Source of the DNA: Hirudinaria manillensis
Taxonomy: Eukaryota; Annelida; Clitellata; Hirudinida; Hirudinidae
Direction of reading: 5' to 3'
Length of the DNA: 64,000 nt
Assembly (NCBI GenBank): GCA_034509925.1
Contig: CM067537.1
Location: 4,480,501-4,544,500 of the forward strand
Shown here: one piece after another, positions 1 to 15,848 of the stretch
How positions within the stretch are numbered: position 1 is the first letter of the stretch
Layout of the letters: each line of letters begins with the position of its first letter
Made by a program: the position numbers and the translations under genes
Notes under the pieces: generated by a model
The model's input: the letters and a program-made list of their open reading frames with translations, nothing else
Databases searched by the model: none
What the model was told of the DNA's origin: nothing

Positions 1-328
1 TAATTATTCATGGATTGTTGCTCGTTGTTTTCCAAAGTACCTCAGTGAAGTCGACAGTTCGGAAATTCTAAATAAATTCTGTCATTTTTATATCTCTTAA
101 AATAATATCCATAATTAAGTCAAGTCAAGACTTGAATTTAATGAGAAGCTAAATCGTTTAATAAATAAAATAAACAATTATTTCAATTATTGAGAATTGC
201 AGTGAATTTACAACAACAAAAAAACTTGATCGATGTTATTTCCTTTTCATTTTCTTCAAATACTTTATGAATCTGTCAGACGACCGATCGAGTCCATTAA
301 TTCTTTTAAAAGTGCGTCTTTCTTGCAG

Positions 329-3046
<2,718 letters not shown>

Positions 3047-3197
3047 ATCCTTTCTTGATCGTTCATATTGTTCAACATATCTTAAGAACATATTTTAACT
3101 AAATTCTACTTCTTATAACAAAAAAAAATAACAGCAAAAATAAAATCAATGATTTGAAATCATCGAAGCATTCCAGAGCAATCAATTAAACACTTCC

Positions 3198-4283
3198 ATG
3201 GGTCTTTCCTCAATTGCAAGTCTTTCTATGGGATTCACCATGTCTATGAAAGGAAGGATTGGCAACATCCCCGTCACACAATTTTTTCCTCCTTCGATCT
3301 CCCCGTTTAAATCTCAAACTCCTCCTCTTACGAAATGCCACAAGACAATGTCACACTTTGGTTTAAAGAAAAGTTTACGACACGACGCGTCTGGTCAAAG
3401 CAGTCCCAATATCGGTGACACAAATCCTCTTCCGTCCAAATCTTCACCGAACTTCAAGAAAGCAGGCAAACATTTCTCCAAACAGACCAAAAGATTAAAA
3501 GGTTCGAGTGAAAAGAACCTCAGCGACGAGATGGAAATGACACCTGCCAGCTCCTTCCTTAAGAATTCTTTGCACCTCACGACAACCAAAGCGAAAGCGG
3601 TTTCCGAGAACGATCTCGTTCCTGTAAGTTTGCAACAAAAATCACTGACTCCTACCAGTTGGTTTCGCATGAAATGCAAGAAGAAGAAGCAGGAAAGTAA
3701 TGCAGGGAATTCATCTCACGGAGGGAAACCGGTGAGGCTGCAATACGAGAGTAACAACAAATACAGCATCCATTCTGATGTCGAGGAAACCCCACATTTC
3801 GACCCAGTCGAGGAGAAAGCTGACGTCTGTCGCAAGACAGCATCTCGCGAGGAATTAAGCAACGACGAGACGACAAAACAACAACAGCTGCGTAGGAGGG
3901 AGATGTTTCTCTCGAGTCACCTCCTCCACGAAACACACGAAGGAAGCAGTGGAGGCGGTACGACGATCGATTCAGAAAAATTCTTTCCAGGAGAAGATGG
4001 CGCTGTCAGGAGCAATGTCACTCTCCCAATTCTCTTATGTCGAGAAAAATTCTTTGGAGAAAAAATAGAAAATCTGTCTGAGGAATCACTCAATGATAAA
4101 AAAAAATTCTCAACTCCCGTCAAAATTGAGTTTCAAATTGGATCCGAAGACTCACTGACAACGAAATCTTCTCAATCTCATCTTAGGACAAACTTCAAAT
4201 TTGAGAATGACAACTCCGGAAAACAGCAACAAATAGAACTTCATTCGGAGACTAAAAATTCTTGCGGCTCGACACATTGTTGA
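3198..4283 (+). CDS. Unrecognised 361-aa Ser/Lys-rich protein (single-exon ORF)
   Basis: This open frame of 361 codons begins 150 bp after the Hv1 stop. I recognise no family. The protein is hydrophilic, rich in Ser, Lys, Thr and Glu, with no membrane segment or signal peptide. It has repeated Ser/Thr-Pro sites, basic clusters (for example CKKKKQ) and Asn/Gln-rich stretches, so it looks largely disordered. Its even codon use, and its length in DNA this AT-rich, argue for real coding. It could be an intronless gene, the 3' exon of a gene with unseen 5' exons, or an alternative 3' exon of the Hv1 transcript. The reverse-strand frames beneath it (3395-4123) are shorter shadows. The start is simply the first in-frame ATG. 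Confidence 0.55.
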   Translation: MGLSSIASLSMGFTMSMKGRIGNIPVTQFFPPSISPFKSQTPPLTKCHKTMSHFGLKKSLRHDASGQSSPNIGDTNPLPSKSSPNFKKAGKHFSKQTKRLKGSSEKNLSDEMEMTPASSFLKNSLHLTTTKAKAVSENDLVPVSLQQKSLTPTSWFRMKCKKKKQESNAGNSSHGGKPVRLQYESNNKYSIHSDVEETPHFDPVEEKADVCRKTASREELSNDETTKQQQLRRREMFLSSHLLHETHEGSSGGGTTIDSEKFFPGEDGAVRSNVTLPILLCREKFFGEKIENLSEESLNDKKKFSTPVKIEFQIGSEDSLTTKSSQSHLRTNFKFENDNSGKQQQIELHSETKNSCGSTHC

Positions 4284-5085
4284 TGGAAAAATTCTGCTTG
4301 TTTTTTTTTTGTTTTTGCAGGGATAAAGGTGTTAGGTGCAGGTTCCGATTGTGGTAATGATGCGAATGTGGTAATCGCGTTTGTTTTTAAAATGGTGATG
4401 ACTATTCATATCAGATAGCTACCTAATATGCAATATAGTAGGATAGTGATGCTGGTGATGATGGCGATAATGATACTTGAAGAGCCGGTGTTGAAGTGAT
4501 CAGTGCTTTCAAGCATGCTAACCTGTGCTTCTGCCTAGTTAGATTCCTATCCACCCTTCAGGAATGTTCCTTCTTTCCTCAGTTAGCAATATGGTGACGC
4601 CTCATACGATGTATTCACACATAATATCCACACATAATCCGTGTACGATACTAATATACATGTATGCTAACCAAGCGCCTTTTATTTTATCGCACTTGTT
4701 TTGCGGTTAATTTTGTGAGTTTTCGAGTTTTTTGAATTTTTTTCGTTTTAAATTTTGTTACGATGAATGCAGTACGTCCGCTTCTTCCGCAGATTCTACT
4801 AATTTGATCAATTTCAAGGCATTTTGCTGTATCTTCAAAACCAATAAATTGTTCCCTGAACTTTGTTTTTTTCTTGGTCGTAGGCTCTCGTTTTAGCTTA
4901 AACATCGGAATAAATATGAATATGTGGGAAGGCAGCATTTATTTTATCATGAAGACGGTTATGGAAATCATTCACAAGGATTCACAATAGTTCCAAACAA
5001 TTGCATCTTGAAAGAGACAAAATAAAAAAAAAATTAAAATAATAATGAGGCCGGTGCTCATTAAAGTCAACACCATTATCATGCC
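4284..5085. other. Intergenic AT-rich stretch
   Basis: This is a convergent interval between the plus-strand ORF and the minus-strand GALNT-like gene. It is T-rich just after the ORF stop and has AATAAA-like sequences near 5020-5030 that could serve either transcript. No coding exon was recognised. The short minus frame 4687-4938 is low-complexity, Lys/Thr-rich, and not supported. Confidence 0.5.
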
Positions 5086-7139
5086 CTATAAATTGATGAA
5101 TGTCCATGTCTTAAATGACTTTTCCTGATCCGAATAAGAATTACAAGTCTGTACCATGGCTATCTGTTTGTCGCCAGGGCTGCTGGGACTTGGGTCAGTG
5201 ACTTGCATCGCACAGTAACCGCACCAGACGTTGATCAGCTGGCCGTCTTTGTATCTGAATCTCTGCTTGTCATTCTGATAAGCAGAGCATTTTTCTATTA
5301 CGAGGTAGCCATTTTCTTTCGTTGTCAAGCAGAATCCATCTCCAACCATTATGGCCCCATCTTTGGTCAGCTGAAAAACAGATTCGGATTCTCGGGGTAA
5401 ATTATGACCATCGGCAGCTTTATTCGCCTTCCGAACTGAAAAACGTGGATCTTCGATAATTGTTGGTTTGCATTCGTCCAGTTTGATTTTCATGAGCACA
5501 TGTGAGCCGTCGTTCGATTGATTTGCAGGGTTGTCAACTGTTAAGAGATGGGCACAACGATTGGTACCTGTTTTAAGGATTCCATAGGCTACCGCATCCT
5601 TCCTTAAAGGAACCATGTTGACTGCTATCTTGTCCACGTACCATTTGGTATTCTTGCTGCATTGAGACTTTGAGTTCATGAAGGACGAAAACAAATTTGT
5701 CAGAGAATTTATGTCTTGGTCACCAACATCTGGATAATCGATACCCATTTCATCCAACTTGGTACCAAGAAGTCGAAAAATCGATGATTTCATTTCTTCT
5801 TCGGGGAACCAAAAGTCAGTCAGTCGCTTTCTGTTGGACTCCGACCTCACTTTCATAGGGTCTCGAGAGTTTAAAACCCCTACTCTGGAACAATAGATGG
5901 TTTTGATTCCGGATCCACATAACCAGGCTTTAAGAGTGAGATCTACATGTTCCCCTCCTCCGTAATCTTCAAGAATTGGATCGTAACCACCAAGTTTCAA
6001 AAAGTAGTCTTTCTTTATGGCAAAAACATCTCCTCTTAGGGCAGGTGCGATCCTGCTGAGCGGCTTAGAAGTTGAATCACCTCCGGCTTCATGTGAAATC
6101 ATCCGAAACGGTCTAATGGAAAGGCTCCAAGTTAGCGTATACGTGTAGTCTTCGGGGGTTGGCATGTATTCCATGCTTACCGGGTCTTTAATGTGATCCA
6201 TATGTGGAACAGCAATAACTTCTGGCTCCTCTTCTAATTGTTTAAGCAATGGATCCAGCCACCCGTTTCCCACTACGGCATTACTTCCGAGAAAAACCAA
6301 TGTATCTCCCTTTGCTACATTCGCTGCCATACTTCGGGCTTTCACGAGTCCCATCGGCTCCAAAAGAGATGATTTGAAAATCCGGGAATTCGGCACGAAA
6401 GTAAAAAATTTGTGGGCCTCTTCTTGAATGTAGGCAAGACTCGAGCTATCGTCGACCACGATTATTTCTTTGATGGCTCTCAAAGAATTTGACATCAAGA
6501 GACTTTCAACCGTTTTCTTCAGCTCATAAAATTCATAATCATTGTAGACTAGAATGAGGCTGACGTTTTTACTTCCAACGCCGTATTTGGTCGGATCATA
6601 AATTTTGTATTTGCACATTAAAGGCCTGTTGTCTGGAATACTAGTGACCCTCGAATCCATCCTGAGATTGTTGAAGAAGAAGTGGCCGTACTCATGAAGT
6701 AGCTGGTACCCTCCGTCGCTGCATAATTCAATTAAAATTTGCGATTAGCAATAACTTAAAAACTATTTTACTTATGTATTGGTGGTTATTAACGAAATCA
6801 TGAAATAACCTAATTAAATAATGACACTTGCTTCCTATGAAATCGTATTTTGCCGGCATATAATGGATTCAAATACTTCAACAAAATTTATGATTCATAA
6901 ACATTCAAAACTCACAGATCACTTTCGCCCTGTTCATTTTTAATTTTCCTTCCCAAGATTGCCTCGTAATAGTCACTCCTTAAAGATCTCTTGTCAGCAT
7001 TTGTTTCTCTGGGAGATTTTCCAGAGTCGAACTTTAGTTGGAAAAAATAGAGAATTGAAAGTAGAACGAGGGAAATTAGGAGGGCAACGAATATTCCGGG
7101 CGTTCGAAAAGTTACTCCTCTGACCTTTAAGCTCAGCAT
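5086..7139 (-). CDS. GALNT-like type II Golgi protein, predicted pseudoenzyme
   Basis: Two exons, complement(5086-6718) and complement(6916-7139), join in phase 2 (CT|C, Leu75) to give 618 aa, the usual GALNT length. Residues 15-36 are a signal-anchor membrane segment after a short cytoplasmic tail. Next come the stem and the HFFFN segment typical of the family, then a GT-A fold (IIVVDDSS near 160), then a C-terminal ricin-type lectin domain from about residue 440 with Cys pairs and a QRF in the QxW position. Family GALNTs bind Mn2+ through a DxH motif and a His in VGHxFR. Here DxH is GSN (219-221) and the VGH His is Val (VGV, near 356). The acceptor-side GGE motif survives (YGGGEHVD). The frame is open throughout, so the protein is probably made but probably cannot transfer GalNAc. 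It may act as a lectin or partner subunit. Inactivity is inferred from the missing ligands. Confidence 0.88.
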
Positions 7140-8149
7140 ATCCCACCGGGATCGATTAATTGCATAATTTTCCTTAAAATATAAATTGTTCGATATGCTA
7201 GCACGACCAGTCAGACTTCAATACGTTTATATCAACTCTTTTATTGAATAAGCAGGCGCTAGGACCAGAGTTCCACAGCTGGCATTCAAAGCTTGAGAAT
7301 GTGTTAAATATAGCAGCTCTCTACAAGCTTCAGTTACTTAACTCTTACTGAACATTAAAAAGGCCAAGAAAATTATAAAAGTAATTTGAAAACAATAAGA
7401 GCGAACCGTTCTTGAGACCATGGTTGACTGCTTCTATGGCATAAACGCTCTTATTCGTGTAGAATTATCGTGTTGAGTTCTATTCTGAAGGCTCATACTG
7501 TCTAGTTAAATTGTTATATTATTCTCACTGAATCTAGATACATCGTGATAATATCCCTTTGATTCTTCTATCTCCCATATCTTCACTTAATGAAGAATCG
7601 TGTTAAAAGTTAAAGCAAGTCTAAATAAAGACACATTACATGTCCAACTTATTTAGAACTTCTAAGGTACTTATTTTGCAAAATGAGAGAAAATGTTATG
7701 GCAATTGGCAGCGTGGCTTTTGACATGGGAGGCACTGTCAACTAAAAAAATAATTGAGAAAAACTAAACAGTATTCAACTGTGATTTTTTTTATAGTAGC
7801 TCTTAGTATTTAAACTTCAAATATACCTCAGCACAGATGCTTCAGGACTAACGACAGTATCACTCAATTTGCTGCTACTTTCAACAGGAATGTCATTTCA
7901 GCATTTTGTTGGGGGAAGGGCATGACCACTTAGGGATGGTCGTTAGTATCTTGCTAATTAATTGCCATACCATTCGTCTAACATGTCTATTTGCTACACC
8001 GTATAGGACGATATATAAGAATCTTAAATGAGCTCGAAACCAGCTTGCACGACTGATGGGTTCATATAATACATAGAAGAGTACTTTTAATTCGTTGCCC
8101 GAATAAAAAATGTGCCACTTTTGTCTTAATGAGACATTCTCAGTCTCAC
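7140..8149. promoter_or_regulatory. Upstream region of the GALNT-like gene
   Basis: This is non-coding DNA 5' of the minus-strand GALNT-like gene, so it probably contains its promoter and 5' UTR. I could not pick a convincing TATA box or initiator, and no exon was recognised. Confidence 0.35.
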
Positions 8150-9260
8150 GTGTATCCTCCTACTGTGCCTATCAAAAAATTGGGACATTCATGTTCTTTA
8201 ATCATAATTTTGTTGATACAGGTCATATAATCAATTTTTTCTATATATGTAGATGTTAATTAGTTACTAGGAGATATTAATTCCAGTAATTTCAGATAAC
8301 TATATTTTGTAATTTTAAGCAAAAAACTGGAAATAAAACGTGAGAATCAGCAACCCTCATATGGAAATAATCTTTTTTTTCCGGTTAGAACAAACGTTTA
8401 AATATAAAATAATATCTTAAAATCAAATAAATAAAGTCGATAATGTGTTTTGTCACCCTTTTGTGAATTACTTCATGAATTTGATCTTTCCTTAATTCCA
8501 AGAAGGGTTTCAGCCACTGATTATCTAACTTTATCCATTCATAGCTTTTTTCATAGCTATTTCAAAGTGATAGGGTATTGTCTGATATTAGAATATACTT
8601 AATTTTTAGGTAATCCCACACAGTTTAAACCAGATTTAGATCCGGAAATCGGGCAGACCACTTCGAAACACCGAGATTCTTCCGGGAAAATAACCTTTTT
8701 TGGTACTTGAGGTGTGGATGGAGCATTATCTTTTTAAAAGATGATCTTTGAAATCTAGGGATAGGAGGTATTTTTTTAATTTAAACATTTTGAGGAATTC
8801 TGTTTCTCCATTAATACCACCATATTTGTTGAACAAAGAGAAGAAATGGCAGGCCAAACAGTGACACCATGCCAGTAATATATAAACCCGTCTAGACCAT
8901 CCAAATCAAACTATTTTAATTTGACAAATTTTAATGCTCCAATTCACCTCCAAACTCATCATCTCCCTGGTCCAGTTAAACTGAATCTTTTTATGGTCTT
9001 TTGAATGGCTTTTGATGGCGCTATCCAAGCTATAAAAATCTGCTTCTCCGAAGATATTGTTGGATCCCTAGATCCAGTAAATTGAAGAATAATTAAAATT
9101 ATATTGCCGATTAATTAATTACTAAATTTCTAGGGATCCAACAATATGTACATATTGGAGATTGGCTTAAATTCAACTTTTCTTAAGATCGTCCTTCATT
9201 GGAAGCTTCACGAACAAGAATGCTATCCCGACAATGATCCAGTTTTCGAGGTCTTATTTA
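8150..9260 (-). mobile_element. Decayed Tc1/mariner-type transposon (fossil)
   Basis: On the minus strand several transposase hallmarks survive in shifted frames: DNAPS near 8725 (from the family's DNAPCH, second catalytic Asp), then WSARFPDLN...VWDYLK near 8605-8665 (from WPARSPDLNPIENLWDYLK). The catalytic Glu of PIE is now a TAA stop. Upstream pieces near 8860-8985 recall the YWHGV and KFNW segments. Stops and frameshifts break the gene, so it cannot encode a transposase. The outer ends were not defined; a TACTGTG at about 8160 could be one terminus by analogy with Tc1 ends. Confidence 0.75.
9054..9147. repeat. 19-bp perfect inverted repeat with 56-bp spacer
   Basis: The arms are 9054-9072 (ATATTGTTGGATCCCTAGA) and 9129-9147, its exact reverse complement, and partial pairing continues inward. 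It sits in or beside the dead Tc1-like element. It may be a small foldback insertion or an internal hairpin. Confidence 0.8.
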
Positions 9261-10052
9261 GTTGGTTCCGTAACTATCCTTTAAAAATCGCCTGACAACA
9301 TTTCTAGAATGTTTATCCTTTCTACACTCCACTGTGACGCCTTCCAGAACCAATTATAAGCCTAATAATTTTCATAACTTGTTTGAAATCGCCCTTTATT
9401 TACACGTATATAACCTATTTATAGCAATGGTAGCAGTAATAAAATATTATATCCCGCATGGGAAGTTACACCATCCTTCAACTTTGAAACGTCTGAGCAA
9501 CAAAGGGAGTTTCATTCATATTCAAATTTTATTATTTGCGAATAGACACGAAACAATTGAAGCTTTTCACTTCAGTTGTCATATTTGAAAATGGATAATC
9601 CTAAATTCCGCTCCATCGGAAAGCGTGGCCGATGTGCCAGTGTCCACATACCCCATCGAACCTCAGATGTCAATTCGGCATTTTGTCCAAAATGGGACGG
9701 GAAAGCATTTCTTACCCACTCCCCATTTATACAACGGCAGACTCTGGCGTCCACCTGTGCCTTCTCAACAAACACAAATAATATCTAAGACCAAAGCAAA
9801 AGAGAATATTGACAAAATACTTTAAAATGTTAATTGAAATAGATGGCCCGATTCGAAGTTACTGACAAAATCCGAGCGAGTTTTTATCAGTGAAGTTTTT
9901 GGACCATTGCTTCCCACCCATTCATTCTCAAGCAGCAAAGCAGGAAAGATTTCCAATCGTAACTAGACCAAATAGATATTTATTGCTCACAAGAGCATTA
10001 AAATTCAAGTCCACATTTAGTCTATTATGATGATGAGTCAGAGGGTCTGGAA
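9261..10052. other. Intergenic stretch downstream of LRPPRC
   Basis: Short overlapping frames on both strands between 9572 and 9825 have no recognisable domain and are probably chance. The 3' UTR and polyadenylation site of the minus-strand LRPPRC gene should fall just below 10053. Confidence 0.4.
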
Positions 10053-13000
10053 TCATTCTGAATCAGAGTCACTGGAAACATGTCCATCCTTCTTTGAAGC
10101 TGCCTTTTCAGCTTTCTTCTCAACATCTCCTTCCTTCAAATAATTAAATTTTAATATTTTACAATTTTAGTACTTAACCAAATGCAACAAACCTTCCAAG
10201 GGAGTGGCAATTTGCTTCCTTGCAAATGTGCCTGCAGAGACTGAAGAGCTCTAATAGAGAAATCATCAAAGGTCAGACCGCTGCTGAGTGCATCATTGTA
10301 GATGTCAAGTGCTGCCTGGCTGTCTTTGGCTTCACCTGAGCATAACAACACAGTAACTAGAATTAACTGGAAAGCAGATGATGGCAACATTGTGTATAAA
10401 ACAAACATTTTAATGAGATGAGGTTATTATAAGCTGTGGCCACAAGTCTTGGATTTTCACTGTCTTTATGAATTTTTATAACCAGGTTCAACAAAGTCTC
10501 CTTCATAAAAGATTTTGTTATCATTTTAGCAAATTTTAATCCATCAGAAACGTTTACCAACTAATTAACCAAAATCAAAATATGACGGCTAACATTTTTA
10601 TCAAACTTCGCTTGTCTGCAAATCCCGTGAAGATAAATTTTGTTCTTCAATGTCGGATGGAGCTACAAGTTCAAGAATTTAAATTTTAGACTCAAAATTT
10701 GTACATGCCTTTCATTAATATGTTAATGTAAAGGATGGACCTACGCGTAGCATGATTTGTAAAATAAAACGTCATAATAAAAAAAAAACAACCTGAATCA
10801 AACTGTTGATTTTCTCCAAATTGTTGGTGCACAGGTAATGGAGATACAGTGAGGCACAAGCCGGAAAATGTTTCGTGTCCTCCAACTTCTTCTCCACTTA
10901 AAAGTAAAATGACATCTTACATATGATAAACAACTTTTGCAAAATGTTAAAATACCAACACTGAGCAAACGCCTCTGGTTCTTTTTCTTCCAACAAGCGT
11001 AAAACATTCAAAGACACATACTTTAGTAAAGTGTCATCCGTCAGTGTTGATACAAACTCCTCTGCTTTACCACTAGAACAAAGTTTGGAAGGATTATAAA
11101 AAATTTAAATCATTATCGTCTCCATCATTACCTTTGTACATGGCCAACAAAAATGCATTTGTCATAGAATGCAGACAATCTCTTTGGCAGTTTTAACTTC
11201 TCCAAAGACATTAAGCTTTCTATATCACCCTTATCAGCAAATCCATGCAAAAGGTTTTGCACCTCTGAATATGATAAAATATGGTGTAAAAAATAACATT
11301 TATTGCAGATTAATGTTTTTACGACAAGTAACCTTTAAGCTCCTGCTTTTTTAACAAATTTTTAATGTTTCCAAAGGCTTCACTCTTTGATCCTCCATTA
11401 TCTCCTTTCACGTTTGGAGATTTAGCAGTTGTTGGCAAATTCTTCAAATCAAGATTTTTCAACAAGGGAGAGTCAAACTCTTTTAATGATCCGGCAGAGA
11501 CTGATAAAGCTGACAATTTCTAAAAATTAAATTCAATTGATTAATAGTTGGTACAGCAATTTTTTTAAATTTTGTTTCACCTCAAGCAATTCTCCATTCA
11601 CATTTCTACTCGTAGCCTCCTTTATGACCGGTGATTTGTCTTCAAATTTCAGTCCCTGGCATTAGAAATTGATTGCAACTGAATGAATGCTGCATGCTGC
11701 GTGTTACAGCAAATTTCGTATTTGTTTCTTCAATATACTAAACACTAACATTGTCTACCCAGCTTTGGATAAATTTATCAAGATCTTCAGATTTGCCTTT
11801 AAATGACTTGATGACATTCAGCAAGAACGATGAATTTATCTTCAAGTTTGTCGCCAATTTATCTTGCAAACACTTGATTAACTATAAATGGAATTAATAA
11901 ATGTCATTATTTTTAAATATTTGAAACCAACAGATGACCAACACATCATAATTCAGTTGTCAAATCATGAAATCACTAATAAACAGTGAGGTAGGTATGA
12001 TAATAAATTAAATTGCAAGATATTTTCAACCTAATTTAGCAAATTAAAATGGGTTGAAATGTTTCAAGTAAAAAAAAAATTGTAGTTTAATTTCCTCAGT
12101 CATGGCATTTAACGATCAAATAACTACCTCCATCAGCTGCGTCAAATCGGATGATTGATTCTTGATTCCCTGAGACAACTCAGACATGATCAAACGTACT
12201 GAGAACTGGTGACCATTTTCAACTGAAGTTTAATAATATATATTTATTTAATAACTGAATTCTGAATAGAATGATTACATTATTTTAAGTTAGCAACAAT
12301 AAATGAAGATTAGTTTATAAAGTCAAGCAGTATCATTCTCTTAGAAATAACTAACTCAGCTCTTGAATTTCTGCAAACTTTCCCTCCTTTGAGAGATCAT
12401 TCACTTCAATAATATCCCTCATCCATTCAGTTACTCCCACTTCCTAAACCAATAAACAACATTCTTATTGTAAAGTTTGACTGTAGCAATAATAAGTTTT
12501 AAAATATTTTCACCTCGTATTTGTTCAAAATATCTTCAGGTTTCTCACCAAGATCCTTCAGGGGTCTAAAGGACCAGTTGATGAGAGTCTGTGAGGCTGC
12601 TGCAGAATTGTCGGTGACAGTAACAAAGAATTGAGTAACCTTGTAAATACCTGTATTTGGATAAAGTTTAATTTAACATAATGTTTGATGGTGATGTTTA
12701 ATTATTCATGAATTGAAATTGAAGCAACCTACCTTTGGCATTTTCACTTCCTTTTGCCTTGTGAAAAAGTGGCCAGAAATAGTGCGGCTTGAAAATCATG
12801 CCCTGAAATAAATTATATAACATTATCACAAAATTGCTCTGCTAGTAATGATTGACTATCTACATGAAGGTGTAGTATATCTCAGTGAGAACTTTAAAAA
12901 TTGCAACAGTTTATTTAAATAACAAAATAATATTTACCATGTCTTTCAACTCAGCAAACATTTCAAGGATATAATCTACAAAACAGATGTTTATAATCTT

Positions 13001-15848
13001 ATCAATTATTTTTAATCAAATAACATCACCTAAAATAGAAAGCACTCACCCAATTTTTGATGTAACAATGACCATTTAGCAAACAACTCCAGCTCATGAG
13101 TCATAATATTCTCCTTAACCAACATTTCTCTTACAGCCAGGATCTCTTTTGGTGTCTATAGTAATGAAATAACATTTTTTAATTGAATCTGTTACATCAT
13201 TCTAGTGGTTGAAACTAAATTCTCACCTTTCCTTTCTTAATAAGTTCGGCTATTACAGAGATGCTGCAGACGTCAGATATGCCGTCTTCAAAGATAATTC
13301 CATTGGCCACCGCCTTCATCAAGACACATTTAACGGCATCATATTGTTTATTTGCATTCAGCTGGTACACTAGGTTCAGAGTATCATGATAATCAAATTT
13401 CTTCTGATTGAATAATCTTCCTCTGATGAAAAAGATCAATGTTTACATTTAATAATGAACCTGCTATGTCAGCCCAAACATCTACCAAAATGGACAACAA
13501 ACCTAAATTGACCTCCATATCTGTGAAGTCCTCCCCCAACAAGAATATCAAGAACCTACAATTTAATAGATTTAATTAGAGCAATTACAATCATATAGAG
13601 ACACTTGCTTTTTCAGACTTACTTCTTCAACATTTTCACTATGACCTGATAATGCAAGCTTTAAAATGACTTCATAGGCATCGTTCAAAGAGAGGATAAT
13701 ATTCTTGGCTGCCAAAGTTGTCATGACCTAAAAACCATTTATTTATTTAATAAAATCCACTACATATTCAAATCAAACAATAAACTAAACTACCAGTTGT
13801 AAAATATTTGTGTGAAATATATAAAGCAACTAAATATGCAAAGCATCACCTCTTTGATACCATCCACATTCCCTTTCTCTGCATATCCCACCATTAATGC
13901 AGTGTATGTTTCGGCTGTTGGTCTCAACTTATGTTGGCTTAAAATAATTTATTTCCATCAATGTCAGATATCTGCAGATATCTTAAATTCTCTAGTAAGA
14001 CAAACCTCAATGTGGATATAAGTTTGTTGGCTTCTTCAAAATCTCTGAAATAAACACCATGAACAATAAACCAAGTTCAAAACTAAAAAAATGCTCAAAC
14101 TTCATCAGAATATTGCACTAACCCAATTTTTCCATATCCTTTAACTAAGTGATTCATAGCAGAAAGGCTAATAGGCAGGTCCAGTAGCTTCATGTGGTTC
14201 AACACTTCACTTTAACACACATTTAACATAATTAATTGTGGGACTAAGAATTAGCATTAAAAAAAAACATACGTAGCACCAAGCACATCTCCCATTTCAC
14301 AATATTGTGACATCATTAAGTCAAATGTCTCCTGCAAGCATTAAAACAACTTAGCCTTTAATCACAATCCAAACTCTGGACAAAAACTGGTCCAACCTTA
14401 TTTGGGGCACAATTGTTTTCATGGAGACTTGCAAGCTCTTCAGATGGCTTGAATCCAATGGAATTCTCAATTTTCACCGACATCAAGGCATTTACAACAT
14501 CAGTTGTGATAACTGGACCTACAAGGCAAAACAGGAATCAAATAATGTTAGATCACATCCAACCACCATGAGCTTAAATATTTATATTTTATAGGTTTAA
14601 GCAATTATTTCTAGTTCTAGTATAACCTGAGTCAAATCAATATTTTAAGTGCAAGTGCATTAAAACATCAAACTTAGTAAAACTCACAACAAGCTTTCAC
14701 TTTTTTCCAAACTTCTTCCATAATTTTATTTCTTTCTTGATGGGTTTCTTTCACCAACAAATTTCCACAGCATCTAATTAGCATTGCAGCCTCTGCACTG
14801 GACATATCATCTTTAAAAGAAGTCAATGTTAACCAAAGTTTCCTAAATCAAGATGTAAATCCTTCATAGTGAACAACAATCATGCATAATGGTCACAACC
14901 CAACTTGCACAGATACATTTCTGGGAGAATATGAATGTTCTGAGCACTTCTTATGCTTAAACTTGAGTTGTACAATGGATAACATGCTTGCATGTAGTAG
15001 CAAAAGGCAATAGTCATTAAGTGGTGTGTTCAATATCCAGCCTAACGATCATAATGCATATAAGAGACAGCACTACCCAAATGGCCAGCATGTGATAAAC
15101 TAGGATAGTTGCCTTCCTCATAAGTGACAGTAATGGCAACAATTGTAATATGTCATGTTCACAATCCAGCTCATACTACCTCAAGTGCCTTTGGGTGTAT
15201 GCCCTTTATAAATGTTATGTGCCTCCAAAGATTTGCAAATGGTTTAATAATAAACAAAGCATAATTATAATTACACCTAAGGCACTAAATATATTTATTA
15301 TTATAACGGCATTGAAAATATCAAGTCAGAATACAAAATAATGTAAAGCCCAAAATCTAACTTTTGCATCTCTTGAGAAGACTTAGCACTTGATTCACAT
15401 CAATTCTCCCTAGTCTCTTCACTTGTTCATCAAGTTTTTTCAGTCCAGACAACAACGAGTAATCTTCTTTAATAGTCTTATTTACCTGCTCATCAATATT
15501 CGTGGTAAGTCCTGTATGAACTTCCGTATTAACTTTGGCTTCCGACAGTTGAGGTTCGGTCGAATAGAGCCGTCTAAAAGACAAATCACTTTTTATATAA
15601 ATTAAAATAAAGGTATTTGAAGGTCAGAATTACCTGTAACCGGCCAAAAAACTCGCGGAATTGTTACAATTAACATCCAACTTTGAAATACTGCCAATTT
15701 GACTTCTAGGTAAATTGCTGAGCTTGTTCAGCTTAAAACTAGCCTGCAGAAACCGAGACAATCTTGACAGAGACATGTCGACCAGACCAACCCCTATTAC
15801 CGACTGCAAAGAATGACTCTTTCCCGCATGGCTGAGGACAATAATCAT
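10053..15848 (-). CDS. LRPPRC: LRPPRC, mitochondrial pentatricopeptide-repeat RNA-binding protein
   Basis: LRPPRC binds and stabilises mitochondrial mRNAs with SLIRP. The gene is at least 20 short exons. The 5' exons are clear: 15634 up to the start, 15362-15573, then one beginning 14818. Their phases match. The start is either 15848 or, more likely, the inner ATG at 15776, which opens a classic Arg/Ser amphipathic presequence (MSLSRLSRFLQASF) followed by RRLYSTE, typical of a mitochondrial cleavage site. The exon at about 14690-14818 (AAMLIRCCGNLLV) and the next three (NALMSV, MMSQYCEMGDVLGA, EVLNHMKLLDLP) match the first human repeats in order. The 3' exons include 10133-10053 and AYNNLISLK...DIYNDALSSG, matching the human C-terminus, then an acidic tail SSDSDSE-stop at 10053. 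Not every middle exon was phased. Confidence 0.88.
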
